Origin: CAMAVH01 sp046297835
GTDB lineage: Bacteria; Pseudomonadota; Alphaproteobacteria; SMXQ01
DNA length: 64,000 nucleotides
NCBI GenBank assembly: GCA_046297835.1
Contig: JBKBHI010000005.1
Span: forward strand, 248,001-312,000
Direction of reading: 5' to 3'
Position 1 is the stretch's first letter, and every line of letters begins with the position of its first letter. The notes under the pieces were generated by a model that saw only the letters and a list, made by a program, of their open reading frames with translations, made no database searches and was not told the origin of the DNA. The translations under genes and the position numbers were made by a program. Of the stretch, positions 50,103-57,857 are shown one piece after another.

Positions 50103-51866
50103 ATGACCGCTATCGATGCCGGCGCGATGCCGAAGGAAAGCTTCTGGCAAGGCAAACGGCAATACATCCTGCCGGCCGCAGGCGTGATCTTCACGGTCCT
50201 GCTGATCCTGGTGCCGTTCATCACGCTGGTGCTCTTCAGCTTCCGGTCGGGCACCCTGATCGAGCCGGGGCCCTTCACGCTGAACAACTACATCCGCGCC
50301 TACGGCGATCCGCAGACCTACCGGATGTTCTTCAACACCGTGGTCATGGCGATCTTCGGCACGATCATCTCGGTCGGCATGGCGGTGTTCTTCGCCTTCC
50401 TGACCGAACGCACGGACATGCCGTTCCGCAACGTCGCCTGGGCGCTGATGCTGATCCCCATGGCGGTGCCCGGCCTGCTGTTCGCGATGTCCTGGACGTT
50501 CCTGCTGTCGCCCCGCATCGGCCTGTTCAACGTCTGGATCCGCGACTTCTTCTCCCTGTTCGGGTTCGACATGGGACGGGAGGGACCATTCAACGTCTAC
50601 ACGCTTAGCGGCATGATCTTCCTCGAAGGCATCCGCGGCGTGACCACGACCTTCCTCATCATCGTCGGCGCGTTCCGCACGATGGACCCGAACCTGGAAG
50701 AGGCGGCGCGCACCTCGGGCGCGACCAACCGCGTCACCTTCTTCAAGATCTTCCTGCCGATCCTGACGCCGGCGATCCTCGCGGCCACCATGTACAATTT
50801 CATGAGCCACCTGGAATCCCTGGAAGTGCCGCTGGTCGTCGGCCTGCCGGCGCAGATCTACACGTTCCCGTCCTTCATCTACTTCTCGACGCAGCGTTTC
50901 TCGCCGCCGCAATACGGCACTTCGGCGGCGCTCGGCGCGACCTTCATCCTGGTCAGCATCCTGCTGGTCTATTGGTACCGCCGCATCGTCGGCAAGGCTG
51001 GCAAATACGCCACCATCACCGGCAAGGGCTATCGTCCGCGCATCATCCATCTCGGCAAGTGGCGCTATCCCTGCTTCAGCATGTTCGTGCTGTATTTCAT
51101 CCTGACCATCGCAGCGCCGACCGCGGTCCTGTTGTGGACCTCGTTCCTCAACACCTACATCCCGCCGAGCATGCCCGGCGTGTGGGACCGCCTGGCCTGG
51201 ACGAACTACAAGGCCATCTTCGCCGATCCGGACATCTGGAAGGCGTCGGTGAACACCCTGTGGCTCGCCGTCGGCTCGGCCACCGTCACCATGCTGCTGT
51301 CGCTGCTGATGGCCTGGGTGACGATCCGCGGCCGTATGCGCGGGCGCGGCGTGCTCGACACGATCACGTTCCTGCCGCACGCGCTGCCGGGCGTCATCAT
51401 CGGCATCGCCTTCATCTTCCTGTTCCTGCAGCCGCCGCTCGCGAGCCTGCAGCTCTACGGTTCGCTGTGGCTCGTCATCCTCGGCCTGACCGTGAGCTAC
51501 ATCTCGTTCGGCAGCCGCACGATGAACGGCGCGCTCGCCCAGATTTCGGGCGAGATGGAAGAGGCCGGCAAGACCTCCGGCGCGAAGTGGGGCTCGATCC
51601 TGCGCCACATCGTCCTCCCGCTGCTGATGCCGGCCTTCATCTCGGGCTGGATCTGGGTCGCGTCGCACGCGCTGCGCAACTTCTCGATCCCAGTCATGCT
51701 GACGGGCCGCGACAACATGGTGCTGTCGGTCATCATGTTCCAGAACTGGGATGACGGCTATCCGGGCCGCACGGCCGCGGTCGGCATCATCCTGATCATC
51801 GTGCTGACGATCTTCACCGTCGGCGGCCGCTTCCTGGTGACTAAACTCAGCCGCCAGCAAGGCTAA
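50103..51866 (+). CDS. Fused two-domain ABC permease, Fe3+/polyamine class
   Basis: 587 residues with about twelve transmembrane helices, i.e. two permease units in one chain (FbpB/ThiP style). EAA loops: EEAARTSGATNRVTFFKIFLP near 200-220 and EEAGKTSGAKWGSILRHIVLP near 483-503. The 51-base gap from the amidase gene suggests one transcript. Matches the binding protein at 42.7 kb and ATPase at 52.8 kb. A strong terminator follows. Confidence 0.9.
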   Translation: MTAIDAGAMPKESFWQGKRQYILPAAGVIFTVLLILVPFITLVLFSFRSGTLIEPGPFTLNNYIRAYGDPQTYRMFFNTVVMAIFGTIISVGMAVFFAFLTERTDMPFRNVAWALMLIPMAVPGLLFAMSWTFLLSPRIGLFNVWIRDFFSLFGFDMGREGPFNVYTLSGMIFLEGIRGVTTTFLIIVGAFRTMDPNLEEAARTSGATNRVTFFKIFLPILTPAILAATMYNFMSHLESLEVPLVVGLPAQIYTFPSFIYFSTQRFSPPQYGTSAALGATFILVSILLVYWYRRIVGKAGKYATITGKGYRPRIIHLGKWRYPCFSMFVLYFILTIAAPTAVLLWTSFLNTYIPPSMPGVWDRLAWTNYKAIFADPDIWKASVNTLWLAVGSATVTMLLSLLMAWVTIRGRMRGRGVLDTITFLPHALPGVIIGIAFIFLFLQPPLASLQLYGSLWLVILGLTVSYISFGSRTMNGALAQISGEMEEAGKTSGAKWGSILRHIVLPLLMPAFISGWIWVASHALRNFSIPVMLTGRDNMVLSVIMFQNWDDGYPGRTAAVGIILIIVLTIFTVGGRFLVTKLSRQQG

Positions 51867-51892
51867 GCGAACGGCCCTATAGGGCCCCTGAA

Positions 51893-51929
51893 GCGCCGGC
51901 CGTGTCCTCACGGCCGGCGCTTTTCTTTT
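51893..51929 (+). terminator. Rho-independent terminator of the amidase/permease transcript
   Basis: 12-base-pair stem GCGCCGGCCGTG / CACGGCCGGCGC (51893-51904 with 51909-51920), loop TCCT, then TTTTCTTTT. Confidence 0.93.
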
Positions 51930-51995
51930 GCGCCGGTTGCCTTTTCATTTTCGCTGGCTACTCTGGGCGGCTCGTCAGCCTTTTGGCAGGTGCTT

Positions 51996-52655
51996 ATGCC
52001 GCTCGCGCTCTACGGCCACCCGTTCTCGTCTTACACGCAGAAGACGCTCATCGCCCTTTACGAAAACGGCACGCCGTTCGAGTTTCGCCAGCTCGGCCCG
52101 GACCAGCCGCATCATTCCGCCGAATGGCTGAAGCGCTGGCCGCTGCGAAAATTCCCGCTGCTGCTCGATGGCGACCGCCAATTCGCCGAAACGAGCATCA
52201 TCATCGAGCACCTCGACATGGCCTATCCAGGCCCTCTGCGCCTCTTGCCGGCTGATCCCGCAGCGGCGCTGGCCGTGCGCTTCCTCGACCGCTTCTTCGA
52301 CCTGCATGTCATGTTTCCGATGCAGCAAGCGGTCAACGGCGCCTTGAGCGGCGAGCCGGTCAAGCTCCGGGAAGGCCGCGCTTTCGCGCAGGAGAAACTG
52401 GAATTGGCCTATGCCTGGCTCGAAAACGAGCTGGCGGGCAAGGTCTGGGCGGCCGGCCAGGATTTCACCATGGCCGATTGCGCCGCCGCGCCGTCGCTGT
52501 TCTACGCTGACTGGACGCATCGCATCGCGGAGAGCTATCCGCGACTGCGCGCCTATCGGGCGCGTTTGCTGGCGCGGCCGTCTTTCGCCCGCGCGGTCGA
52601 AGAGGCCCGTCCCTATCGAGCGCTTTTCCCGCTCGGGGCACCGGATCGGGACTAA
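51996..52655 (+). CDS. Glutathione S-transferase family protein
   Basis: 219 residues from ATG 51996; a GTG at 51990 is an alternative. The thioredoxin-like N-terminal domain starts PLALYGHPFSSYTQKTLIAL with a Ser in the catalytic position, contains KFPLLLDGDRQFAETSIIIE (cis-Pro and glutathione gamma-glutamyl Glu-Ser site) and is followed by the all-helical C-terminal domain with QDFTMADCAAAPSLFYADW. May detoxify electrophilic intermediates or isomerise ring-fission products. Flanked by terminators on both sides, so independently transcribed. Confidence 0.88.
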   Translation: MPLALYGHPFSSYTQKTLIALYENGTPFEFRQLGPDQPHHSAEWLKRWPLRKFPLLLDGDRQFAETSIIIEHLDMAYPGPLRLLPADPAAALAVRFLDRFFDLHVMFPMQQAVNGALSGEPVKLREGRAFAQEKLELAYAWLENELAGKVWAAGQDFTMADCAAAPSLFYADWTHRIAESYPRLRAYRARLLARPSFARAVEEARPYRALFPLGAPDRD

Positions 52656-52681
52656 GCGGTCGCGACTGTCGCCGAACGGAC

Positions 52682-52716
52682 AAAAAAAGCCCCGCCACCT
52701 TTGCAGGGGGCGGGGC
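52682..52716 (-). terminator. Rho-independent terminator after the reverse-strand ATPase gene
   Basis: Stem GCCCCGCC / GGCGGGGC (52689-52696 with 52709-52716) followed on the minus strand by seven T (52688-52682). It lies 40 bases beyond the ATPase stop. Confidence 0.9.
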
Positions 52717-52755
52717 GCCTCTCGGGGTGAACGCTGAGAGGTTGTTAGCGCGGCG

Positions 52756-53850
52756 TCAGCCGACGACCTGGCAACGCTCCGGCGGAATGTGCACGAACAC
52801 TTTTTCGCCGGGCGAGAAGGTGTTGTAGGGATTGAAGCTCACGCGCAGGCTCTTGCTGCCGATCTGCACTTCGCCGTCGACGAAGGTGCCGAGGAACATC
52901 GTGCGCTTCACGGTGCCCTGATAGACGTTGGCCATGCTGCCCGGCTTCTCGCGCAGCAGATCGACCGCCTCGGGGCGGATGGCGACGGACGCGCGGCCTT
53001 CCTTGCCGAGGCTATCGCGCACGCCGAGCGTCAGCGCGCCGATCTCGGTCTCCAGCCTGGTGTCCGAGCCGGTGCCGCTGATCACGCCTTCCAACGTGTT
53101 GGTCGTGCCGAGGAAGGCGGCGACCAGCTTGTTGTCGCTCTTGGTGTAGACGTCGTGCGGGCGGCCCATCTCGATCAGTTCGCCCTGCATGATGACGGCG
53201 ATGCGATCAGAGAGGGCAAGCGCCTCGATCTGGTCGTGGGTGACGAAGAAGGAGGTCATGCCGAGCTTGGTCGTCATTTCCTTCATTTCGACGCGCATCT
53301 CCTCGCGCAGCTTGGCGTCGAGGTTGGAGAGCGGCTCGTCGAGCAGCAAGAGGCGCGGGCGGCGCACGATGGCGCGGGCGAGCGCGACGCGCTGCTGCTG
53401 GCCGCCGGAGAGCTGCGTCGCCGGGCGGTCTTCATAGCCGGCGAGCTGCACCAGCCGGAGGGCGTCGGCGACCGAACTGCGAATCTCCTCCTTCGAGGGC
53501 TTCGGACCGGTCGAGCCGTACATTAGCGGGAAAGCGACGTTGTGGAACACGTCCATGTGCGGCCAGATGGCGTAGGACTGGAAGACCATGCCGATCGGGC
53601 GCTCGTCGGGCGGCACCGCGATCTTGCGCTTCGAGGAGAAGACGCACTGCTCGCCGATATAGATTTCGCCCTCGTCGGGATGCTCGAGGCCGGCGATGCA
53701 GCGCATCGCCGTGCTCTTGCCCGAGCCGGAGGGGCCGAGCAGGGTGAAAAACTCGCCATCGGGCACGTCGATGGAGACGCCCTTCAGCGCGTTGACCGCC
53801 GCGCCCTGATCGACGGGGAAGGTCTTCTTGATGTTGACGACACGAAGCAT
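52756..53850 (-). CDS. ABC transporter ATPase, Fe3+/polyamine (FbpC/PotA) type
   Basis: 364 residues. Walker A GPSGSGKSTAM near 40, Q-loop VFQSYAIWPHMDVFHNVAFP near 90, signature LSGGQQQRVALARAIVRRP near 143, Walker B LLLLDEPLSNLD near 165, H-loop FFVTHDQIEAL. The C-terminal TOBE domain starts near 280 (GRASVAIRPEAVDLL). It is on the strand opposite to its probable binding protein and permease, so the transporter is encoded from two transcripts. Confidence 0.9.
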   Translation of the reverse strand: MLRVVNIKKTFPVDQGAAVNALKGVSIDVPDGEFFTLLGPSGSGKSTAMRCIAGLEHPDEGEIYIGEQCVFSSKRKIAVPPDERPIGMVFQSYAIWPHMDVFHNVAFPLMYGSTGPKPSKEEIRSSVADALRLVQLAGYEDRPATQLSGGQQQRVALARAIVRRPRLLLLDEPLSNLDAKLREEMRVEMKEMTTKLGMTSFFVTHDQIEALALSDRIAVIMQGELIEMGRPHDVYTKSDNKLVAAFLGTTNTLEGVISGTGSDTRLETEIGALTLGVRDSLGKEGRASVAIRPEAVDLLREKPGSMANVYQGTVKRTMFLGTFVDGEVQIGSKSLRVSFNPYNTFSPGEKVFVHIPPERCQVVG

Positions 53851-53957
53851 CTTCGCATTCCTTGCGGTTGGGTCATCGACCGGAGAACGACCGCTGCTTT
53901 CCCCGGCTTATGCAAAAATGTCTGGCCCGTGGGTAGTCCGGGCCGGACGGCGAACGA

Positions 53958-54341
53958 TCAGTCCTGAATGATCGCGACGACTTCCATTTCGACGAGCATA
54001 TCAGGGTTTTTGAGCTCGACGATGGCCGAGGTGCGAGCCGGCAGGGGCTCGGGCATCATCTCGACGTAGACTTCGTTGAAGGCTTTCCAATCGCTGGCGC
54101 TTTTCAAGAAGATAGTCGCCTTGACGACGTCTCCGAGCGAACTCCCGGCGGCTTCCAGAACGGCCTGGATGTTGCCGATCGAGCGGCGCGCTTGGTCCTT
54201 GATGTCGCCCATCTTGCCGGTTTCGCGGTTGCGGCCGGCTTGGCCAGAGGTGAACACCATGTTGCCGACGCGGATGGCCTGGTTGAATGGCCCGGTCGGA
54301 ATCGGCGCCTTGTCGGTGCGGATGGCTTGCTTTTTCGCCAT
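53958..54341 (-). CDS. RidA family enamine/imine deaminase
   Basis: 127 residues from ATG 54341 with GGGGG in the ribosome site. Motifs: APIPTGPFNQAIRVGNMVFT, SGQAGRNRETGKMG, the helix SIGNIQAVLEAAGSSLGDVV and LPARTSAIVELKNPDMLVEMEV with the conserved Arg near residue 105. RidA enzymes hydrolyse reactive enamines; RidA-family members act as 2-aminomuconate deaminases in aminophenol-type meta pathways. This supports a nitrogenous substrate for the island. Confidence 0.92.
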   Translation of the reverse strand: MAKKQAIRTDKAPIPTGPFNQAIRVGNMVFTSGQAGRNRETGKMGDIKDQARRSIGNIQAVLEAAGSSLGDVVKATIFLKSASDWKAFNEVYVEMMPEPLPARTSAIVELKNPDMLVEMEVVAIIQD

Positions 54342-54427
54342 ATGGGTAGCCCCCTTTAATAAACACGAAAACTGCCGCTCCAAAGCCTTGGAGGGCAGGG
54401 ATCAATCTCTCAGAGCCACGGACGCAT

Positions 54428-54862
54428 CTAGTCCGCGTCCGCGCCGGCCGGCTTGTGACCGTCGAACGCGGTGACAGCGGCTTTCGCCACATAATCGTCG
54501 ACGGCGGGCGAACCGCCGCCGACGCCGATGGCGCCGATGCAGACGCCGTTCTCGAAAATCGGATAGCCGCCCTTGTTGAGCGTGACGCCGCCAGGAATCA
54601 CTTCCGTCAGACTGATCGGGAAGTAGGCGCGCTCGGCCCACTGATCCATCAGCTGCTCGGTCGGCTTCATGAAGGCCGCGGCGAGGCGGGCCTTGCCGGT
54701 CGCCATATAGGGACCATGCCAGGACTGCGGCTTGCCGCGCGCGACGAGGACAGGGTGGCCGGCCTGGTCAGTGATCGCGACACTGACTTCGGCGCCTTTT
54801 TCTTCGATACCGATCTGCTTCGCCTTGAGAACGAACTTCAACGCTTTCTCAAAGTCCATCAT
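54428..54862 (-). CDS. GlcG/HbpS family protein
   Basis: 144 residues. GlcG/HbpS features: VSVAITDQAGHPVLVARGKP near 26-45, ATGKARLAAAFMKPTEQL near 55 and GGYPIFENGVCIGAIGVGGG near 97-116 with SPAVDDYVAKAAVTAF at the end. Some members bind heme or cobalamin, others sit in catabolic operons with unknown role. Between RidA and amidohydrolase genes in one leftward operon. Confidence 0.9.
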   Translation of the reverse strand: MMDFEKALKFVLKAKQIGIEEKGAEVSVAITDQAGHPVLVARGKPQSWHGPYMATGKARLAAAFMKPTEQLMDQWAERAYFPISLTEVIPGGVTLNKGGYPIFENGVCIGAIGVGGGSPAVDDYVAKAAVTAFDGHKPAGADAD

Positions 54863-54904
54863 GACCGGCCACCCTCTCTCTCAGTCTCGATTGCTACGCT
54901 GGTC

Positions 54905-56083
54905 TCAGACCGGACGCAGATAGTCGTCGGCGTTGGTGCCGAACAGCTTGCGCAGCGCCGGCTCCCCGAGGACGTTGCCCCACTTCATCACATCGTCGAC
55001 GTGGTGCGGCCACGCGGACTCCGGATGCGGGAAGTCGGACGCGTACATCAGGCACTGGTCGCCGAGCACGTCGTTGACGGCCTTGGTCATCAGCGGGCCT
55101 TCGTGGGCCTCGATGCAGACCTTAATGCGGCCTTGCTTGGCGTATTCGGTGGGCAGGTAGTTCAGCTTGGGAACGACGCCCTTCACGTAGTGGAACTGGC
55201 TGTCCAGACGCAGCAGCCAGTTCGGCAGCCAGCCGTGGCCAGTCTCGCCGAAGCCGATCTTGATGTTCGGATAGCGGTCGAGGATGCCGCCGGCGATGAT
55301 GTAGGCGAGCGAACGCTGCGCGCCCCACGGGTGGGCGGCGGAACGGGCGATCGCCGCATTGCCCCAAATGTCGCGGGCGCCCGGGAAGTACGGCGGCTCG
55401 TAGAAGAACGAATGGTGCATGAACGGCAGGTGCAGGTCGTTCATCACTTCCCACAGCGGGTTCAGGTCCGGATCGTCGATCGGCATGCCTTCCGGCAGCG
55501 ACGGCCAAACGGCGGCGACCCAGCTCTCCTTGCCGATGCGCTTCAGTTCCTTCACAGCCCACTCGACGTTGTGGCCCGGCGCGAGGAACAAGCCGCGCAG
55601 ACGGTTCACGTCGGCGGAGCAGAAGTCCCGCATGTAGTTGTGATAGGCGTCATAGAGGCCAGCGGTCAGGCCCTTTTCCAAAGCGGAGGAGGCCGGGGCC
55701 CAGGTGCCGGGGATCAGCAGGTTGACGTCCACGCCTTCCTTGTCCATGTCCTCCAGACGGCCCGTCGGGTTGTCGTGCTGGATGTTCTCGTGGCAGATCT
55801 CGGTCGAGACGTTCTGCACGCGGCCTTCGACGGCAGTGCCGCCCTTCGGCTTCACGTATTCGGGCTTCTGGCCGGCGATGCGATCATAGTTGATCGGGTT
55901 CACCTTAATGGTGTGCCAGGTGGTGGTCGGGTGACCGCGGCCCGCCGGCGAATTCATCGCCTTCACATAGGGCTTCAACTCGTCCCAGCGACCACGGGTC
56001 GCATCGGTCGCATAGCGGTGTAGGACTTCCAGGGACGGCGTGACGTGTGCGTCGATGTCCAGAATACGATAACCGTTGCGCAT
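54905..56083 (-). CDS. Amidohydrolase-2 (ACMSD-like) family hydrolase or decarboxylase
   Basis: 392 residues. Metal-site elements: ILDIDAHVTPSLEVLHRY at 7-24 (the usual DxHxH reduced to DAHV), PFMHHSFFYEPP near 226-237, GFGETGHGWLPNWLLR near 276 and the aspartate in YASDFPHPESAW near 340. This clan includes the non-oxidative decarboxylases ACMSD and 2,3-dihydroxybenzoate decarboxylase as well as hydrolases. A role in decarboxylating a ring-fission or hydroxyaryl acid is plausible. First gene of the leftward unit that includes GlcG and RidA; divergent from the second LysR. Confidence 0.87.
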   Translation of the reverse strand: MRNGYRILDIDAHVTPSLEVLHRYATDATRGRWDELKPYVKAMNSPAGRGHPTTTWHTIKVNPINYDRIAGQKPEYVKPKGGTAVEGRVQNVSTEICHENIQHDNPTGRLEDMDKEGVDVNLLIPGTWAPASSALEKGLTAGLYDAYHNYMRDFCSADVNRLRGLFLAPGHNVEWAVKELKRIGKESWVAAVWPSLPEGMPIDDPDLNPLWEVMNDLHLPFMHHSFFYEPPYFPGARDIWGNAAIARSAAHPWGAQRSLAYIIAGGILDRYPNIKIGFGETGHGWLPNWLLRLDSQFHYVKGVVPKLNYLPTEYAKQGRIKVCIEAHEGPLMTKAVNDVLGDQCLMYASDFPHPESAWPHHVDDVMKWGNVLGEPALRKLFGTNADDYLRPV

Positions 56084-56192
56084 ATTTCTCTCCTGTTGCC
56101 AGCAATGGCGGTATCAGCGCGGAAAAAACTTTATTCGAAAGGGATCGTATGGATCGGGCTTCCGCGAAGCAAAAAGGATTTACAAATACTAA

Positions 56193-56209
56193 TATAAGTT
56201 TACCTTATA
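56193..56209. promoter_or_regulatory. Candidate LysR box between amidohydrolase and LysR genes
   Basis: Inverted repeat TATAAG-N5-CTTATA, containing a T-N11-A core (56195 to 56207). Located in an AT-rich 171-base divergent gap, 46 bases upstream of the LysR start. It resembles the TTAT/ATAA box beside the paralogous LysR at 38.2 kb. Confidence 0.6.
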
Positions 56210-56254
56210 ACTCGTTTTTTGCCGTCCGTGACGGCCTTTCGCGAGCCTGACGCC

Positions 56255-57181
56255 ATGAACGACCGCCAATTGCGCTATGCCTTAACCGTTTGGCGCGAGC
56301 GCAGCTTCAGCAAGGCCGCCGGCCGCCTCAACGTGTCGCAGCCGGCCGTCAGCGACCAGATCCGCATGCTGGAGGAAGAACTCGGTTTCGAGCTGTTCCA
56401 GCGCACCGGACGGGGCGTGGAGGTGACATATGTCGGCCGCACCTTTTTGCAACATGCCGAACAGGCCATGTCCGGCATTTTGGGCCTGTCCGAGACTGCC
56501 CGCCAGCTGCGCGGCGACGGCCCGCGCGGCTCCTTCACCATAGGTTTCAGTTCTGGCGTCGCCCAGGACATCGTGCCGCGCGTGATGGCCAGCCTGGCCG
56601 AAATGCTGCCCCAGGTGCGGCTAGAAGTGATCACCGCGACCACGCGCCGCATCCAGCGCTTCATTCTTGAGCGCCGCCTCGACGCCGGTATCGCCATCCA
56701 ATCCGACCCGCGCAGCGTGCCCGAGGAGCTGATCAGCGAGCGCGTCGGCAGCATCGAAATGGCGCTGATCGTGCCCTGGGCGCATCCGCTGGCCAAGCGC
56801 GCGACGGCGATCAACCTCGCCGACCTCAAGGACGAGCGGCTGATCGTCAACGAGCCGGACATCGGTTACGGCCAGTTCGTGCAGACCGTGTTCACCGACC
56901 AGGGCTTGTTGCCCAATGTCGCCGCGCGCGCCGACGACGTGGACACCATCAAGCTGATGGTCGCTTCGGGCGTCGGCCTCGCCGTGCTGCCGCGCGGCTG
57001 CGCCGCCAACGAAGTGGCGCTCAAGCAGATGCGGGTGCTGCCGATCCGGCCGCAGCATGAGGTGCCGATGACGCTGATCCGGCATCCGGGCGCGCTCACG
57101 CCGGCGGCGGAATCCTGCATCAAGCGGTTGCGCGAGGCGTTGCTGGCCGAAGGCGGAGACTCGGCGCGCGCTTCGGCTTAA
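56255..57181 (+). CDS. LysR-family transcriptional regulator (right border of catabolic island)
   Basis: 308 residues from ATG 56255; an upstream in-frame start at 56219 lies in the operator region and is rejected. HTH KAAGRLNVSQPAVSDQIRML near 20-39 and effector domain with EVITATTRRIQRFILERRLD near 127-146. Paralogue of the regulator at 37.3-38.2 kb. Likely controls the divergent amidohydrolase-GlcG-RidA unit. Its stop shares a TTAA palindrome with the convergent DsbA-like gene. Confidence 0.93.
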   Translation: MNDRQLRYALTVWRERSFSKAAGRLNVSQPAVSDQIRMLEEELGFELFQRTGRGVEVTYVGRTFLQHAEQAMSGILGLSETARQLRGDGPRGSFTIGFSSGVAQDIVPRVMASLAEMLPQVRLEVITATTRRIQRFILERRLDAGIAIQSDPRSVPEELISERVGSIEMALIVPWAHPLAKRATAINLADLKDERLIVNEPDIGYGQFVQTVFTDQGLLPNVAARADDVDTIKLMVASGVGLAVLPRGCAANEVALKQMRVLPIRPQHEVPMTLIRHPGALTPAAESCIKRLREALLAEGGDSARASA

Positions 57182-57834
57182 GCCGCGTTGCCGCGCGCGA
57201 ACTCGAACATGCGCAGGAACACTTCCGGCGGCTGCGCGCCGGACAGGGCGTAATTGCCGCCCATGACGTAGCAGGGCACGGCGTTGACGCCGCGCGCGCG
57301 CGCCTGCACGTCGGCCTCGCGCATCGCTTCCAGGCCGCTGTCGCCGGCCAGATATGCGGCCGCTTCGGCGGGCGGCAGGTCGCATTCGTCGGCGATATCG
57401 GCCAGCGTCCCTGCATCGCCGATATCGCGCCCTTCGGCGAAATAGGCCGCGAACAGCGCTTCGGCCAGCGCGTCCCCGGCTGCGGGATGGCGGCGCTGCG
57501 CCCAATCGAGCAGGCGATGGGCGGCCAGCGTATTGGGCATCCGGGCGATACGATCGAAAGCGAAGCGCAATCCCTCGACCGCGCCTTCCTTGGCCAGGCG
57601 GTCATGGATGAAGGCGACGCGCTCCGCGCCGCCGAGCTTCCAGTTGAGATAGGCGTCGCGCTCCATGCCTTCGAGCGGCATGGTCGGATTGAGCTGGAAC
57701 GGCCGCCACAGGCGCTCGAGCCGGGCGTCCTCGGCTTCGGCTTTCGCGCGCCATAGGACCTCCGCGCGCTCCAGGCGGCGCTTGCCGATGTAGCACCAGG
57801 GACAGACGAAGTCGGCATAGACGGTGATCTGCAT
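57178..57834 (-). CDS. DsbA-family oxidoreductase (FrnE-like)
   Basis: 218 residues. The thioredoxin-fold active site is VYADFVCPWCYIGKRRLERA at 5-24, with the CPWC motif at 12-15 characteristic of the cytoplasmic DsbA/FrnE and HCCA-isomerase-like group. C-terminal ARGVNAVPCYVMGGNYALSGAQPPE contains the cis-Pro loop. No signal peptide, so cytoplasmic. Could be a disulfide or glutathione-dependent isomerase; not evidently linked to the neighbouring catabolic genes. Confidence 0.88.
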   Translation of the reverse strand: MQITVYADFVCPWCYIGKRRLERAEVLWRAKAEAEDARLERLWRPFQLNPTMPLEGMERDAYLNWKLGGAERVAFIHDRLAKEGAVEGLRFAFDRIARMPNTLAAHRLLDWAQRRHPAAGDALAEALFAAYFAEGRDIGDAGTLADIADECDLPPAEAAAYLAGDSGLEAMREADVQARARGVNAVPCYVMGGNYALSGAQPPEVFLRMFEFARGNAA

Positions 57835-57857
57835 GCGCCCTCCCTGCGGCGCGATCT

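Noticed and set aside
50097..51911. About 600-codon open frame antisense to the fused permease
   Set aside because: Runs opposite to a gene with clear EAA loops and is highly charged and repetitive, as expected from the reverse of membrane-helix codons.
56219..56254. Longer start for the right-hand LysR gene
   Set aside because: It would lie in the regulatory gap and add residues absent in the paralogue, which begins exactly at MNDRQ.
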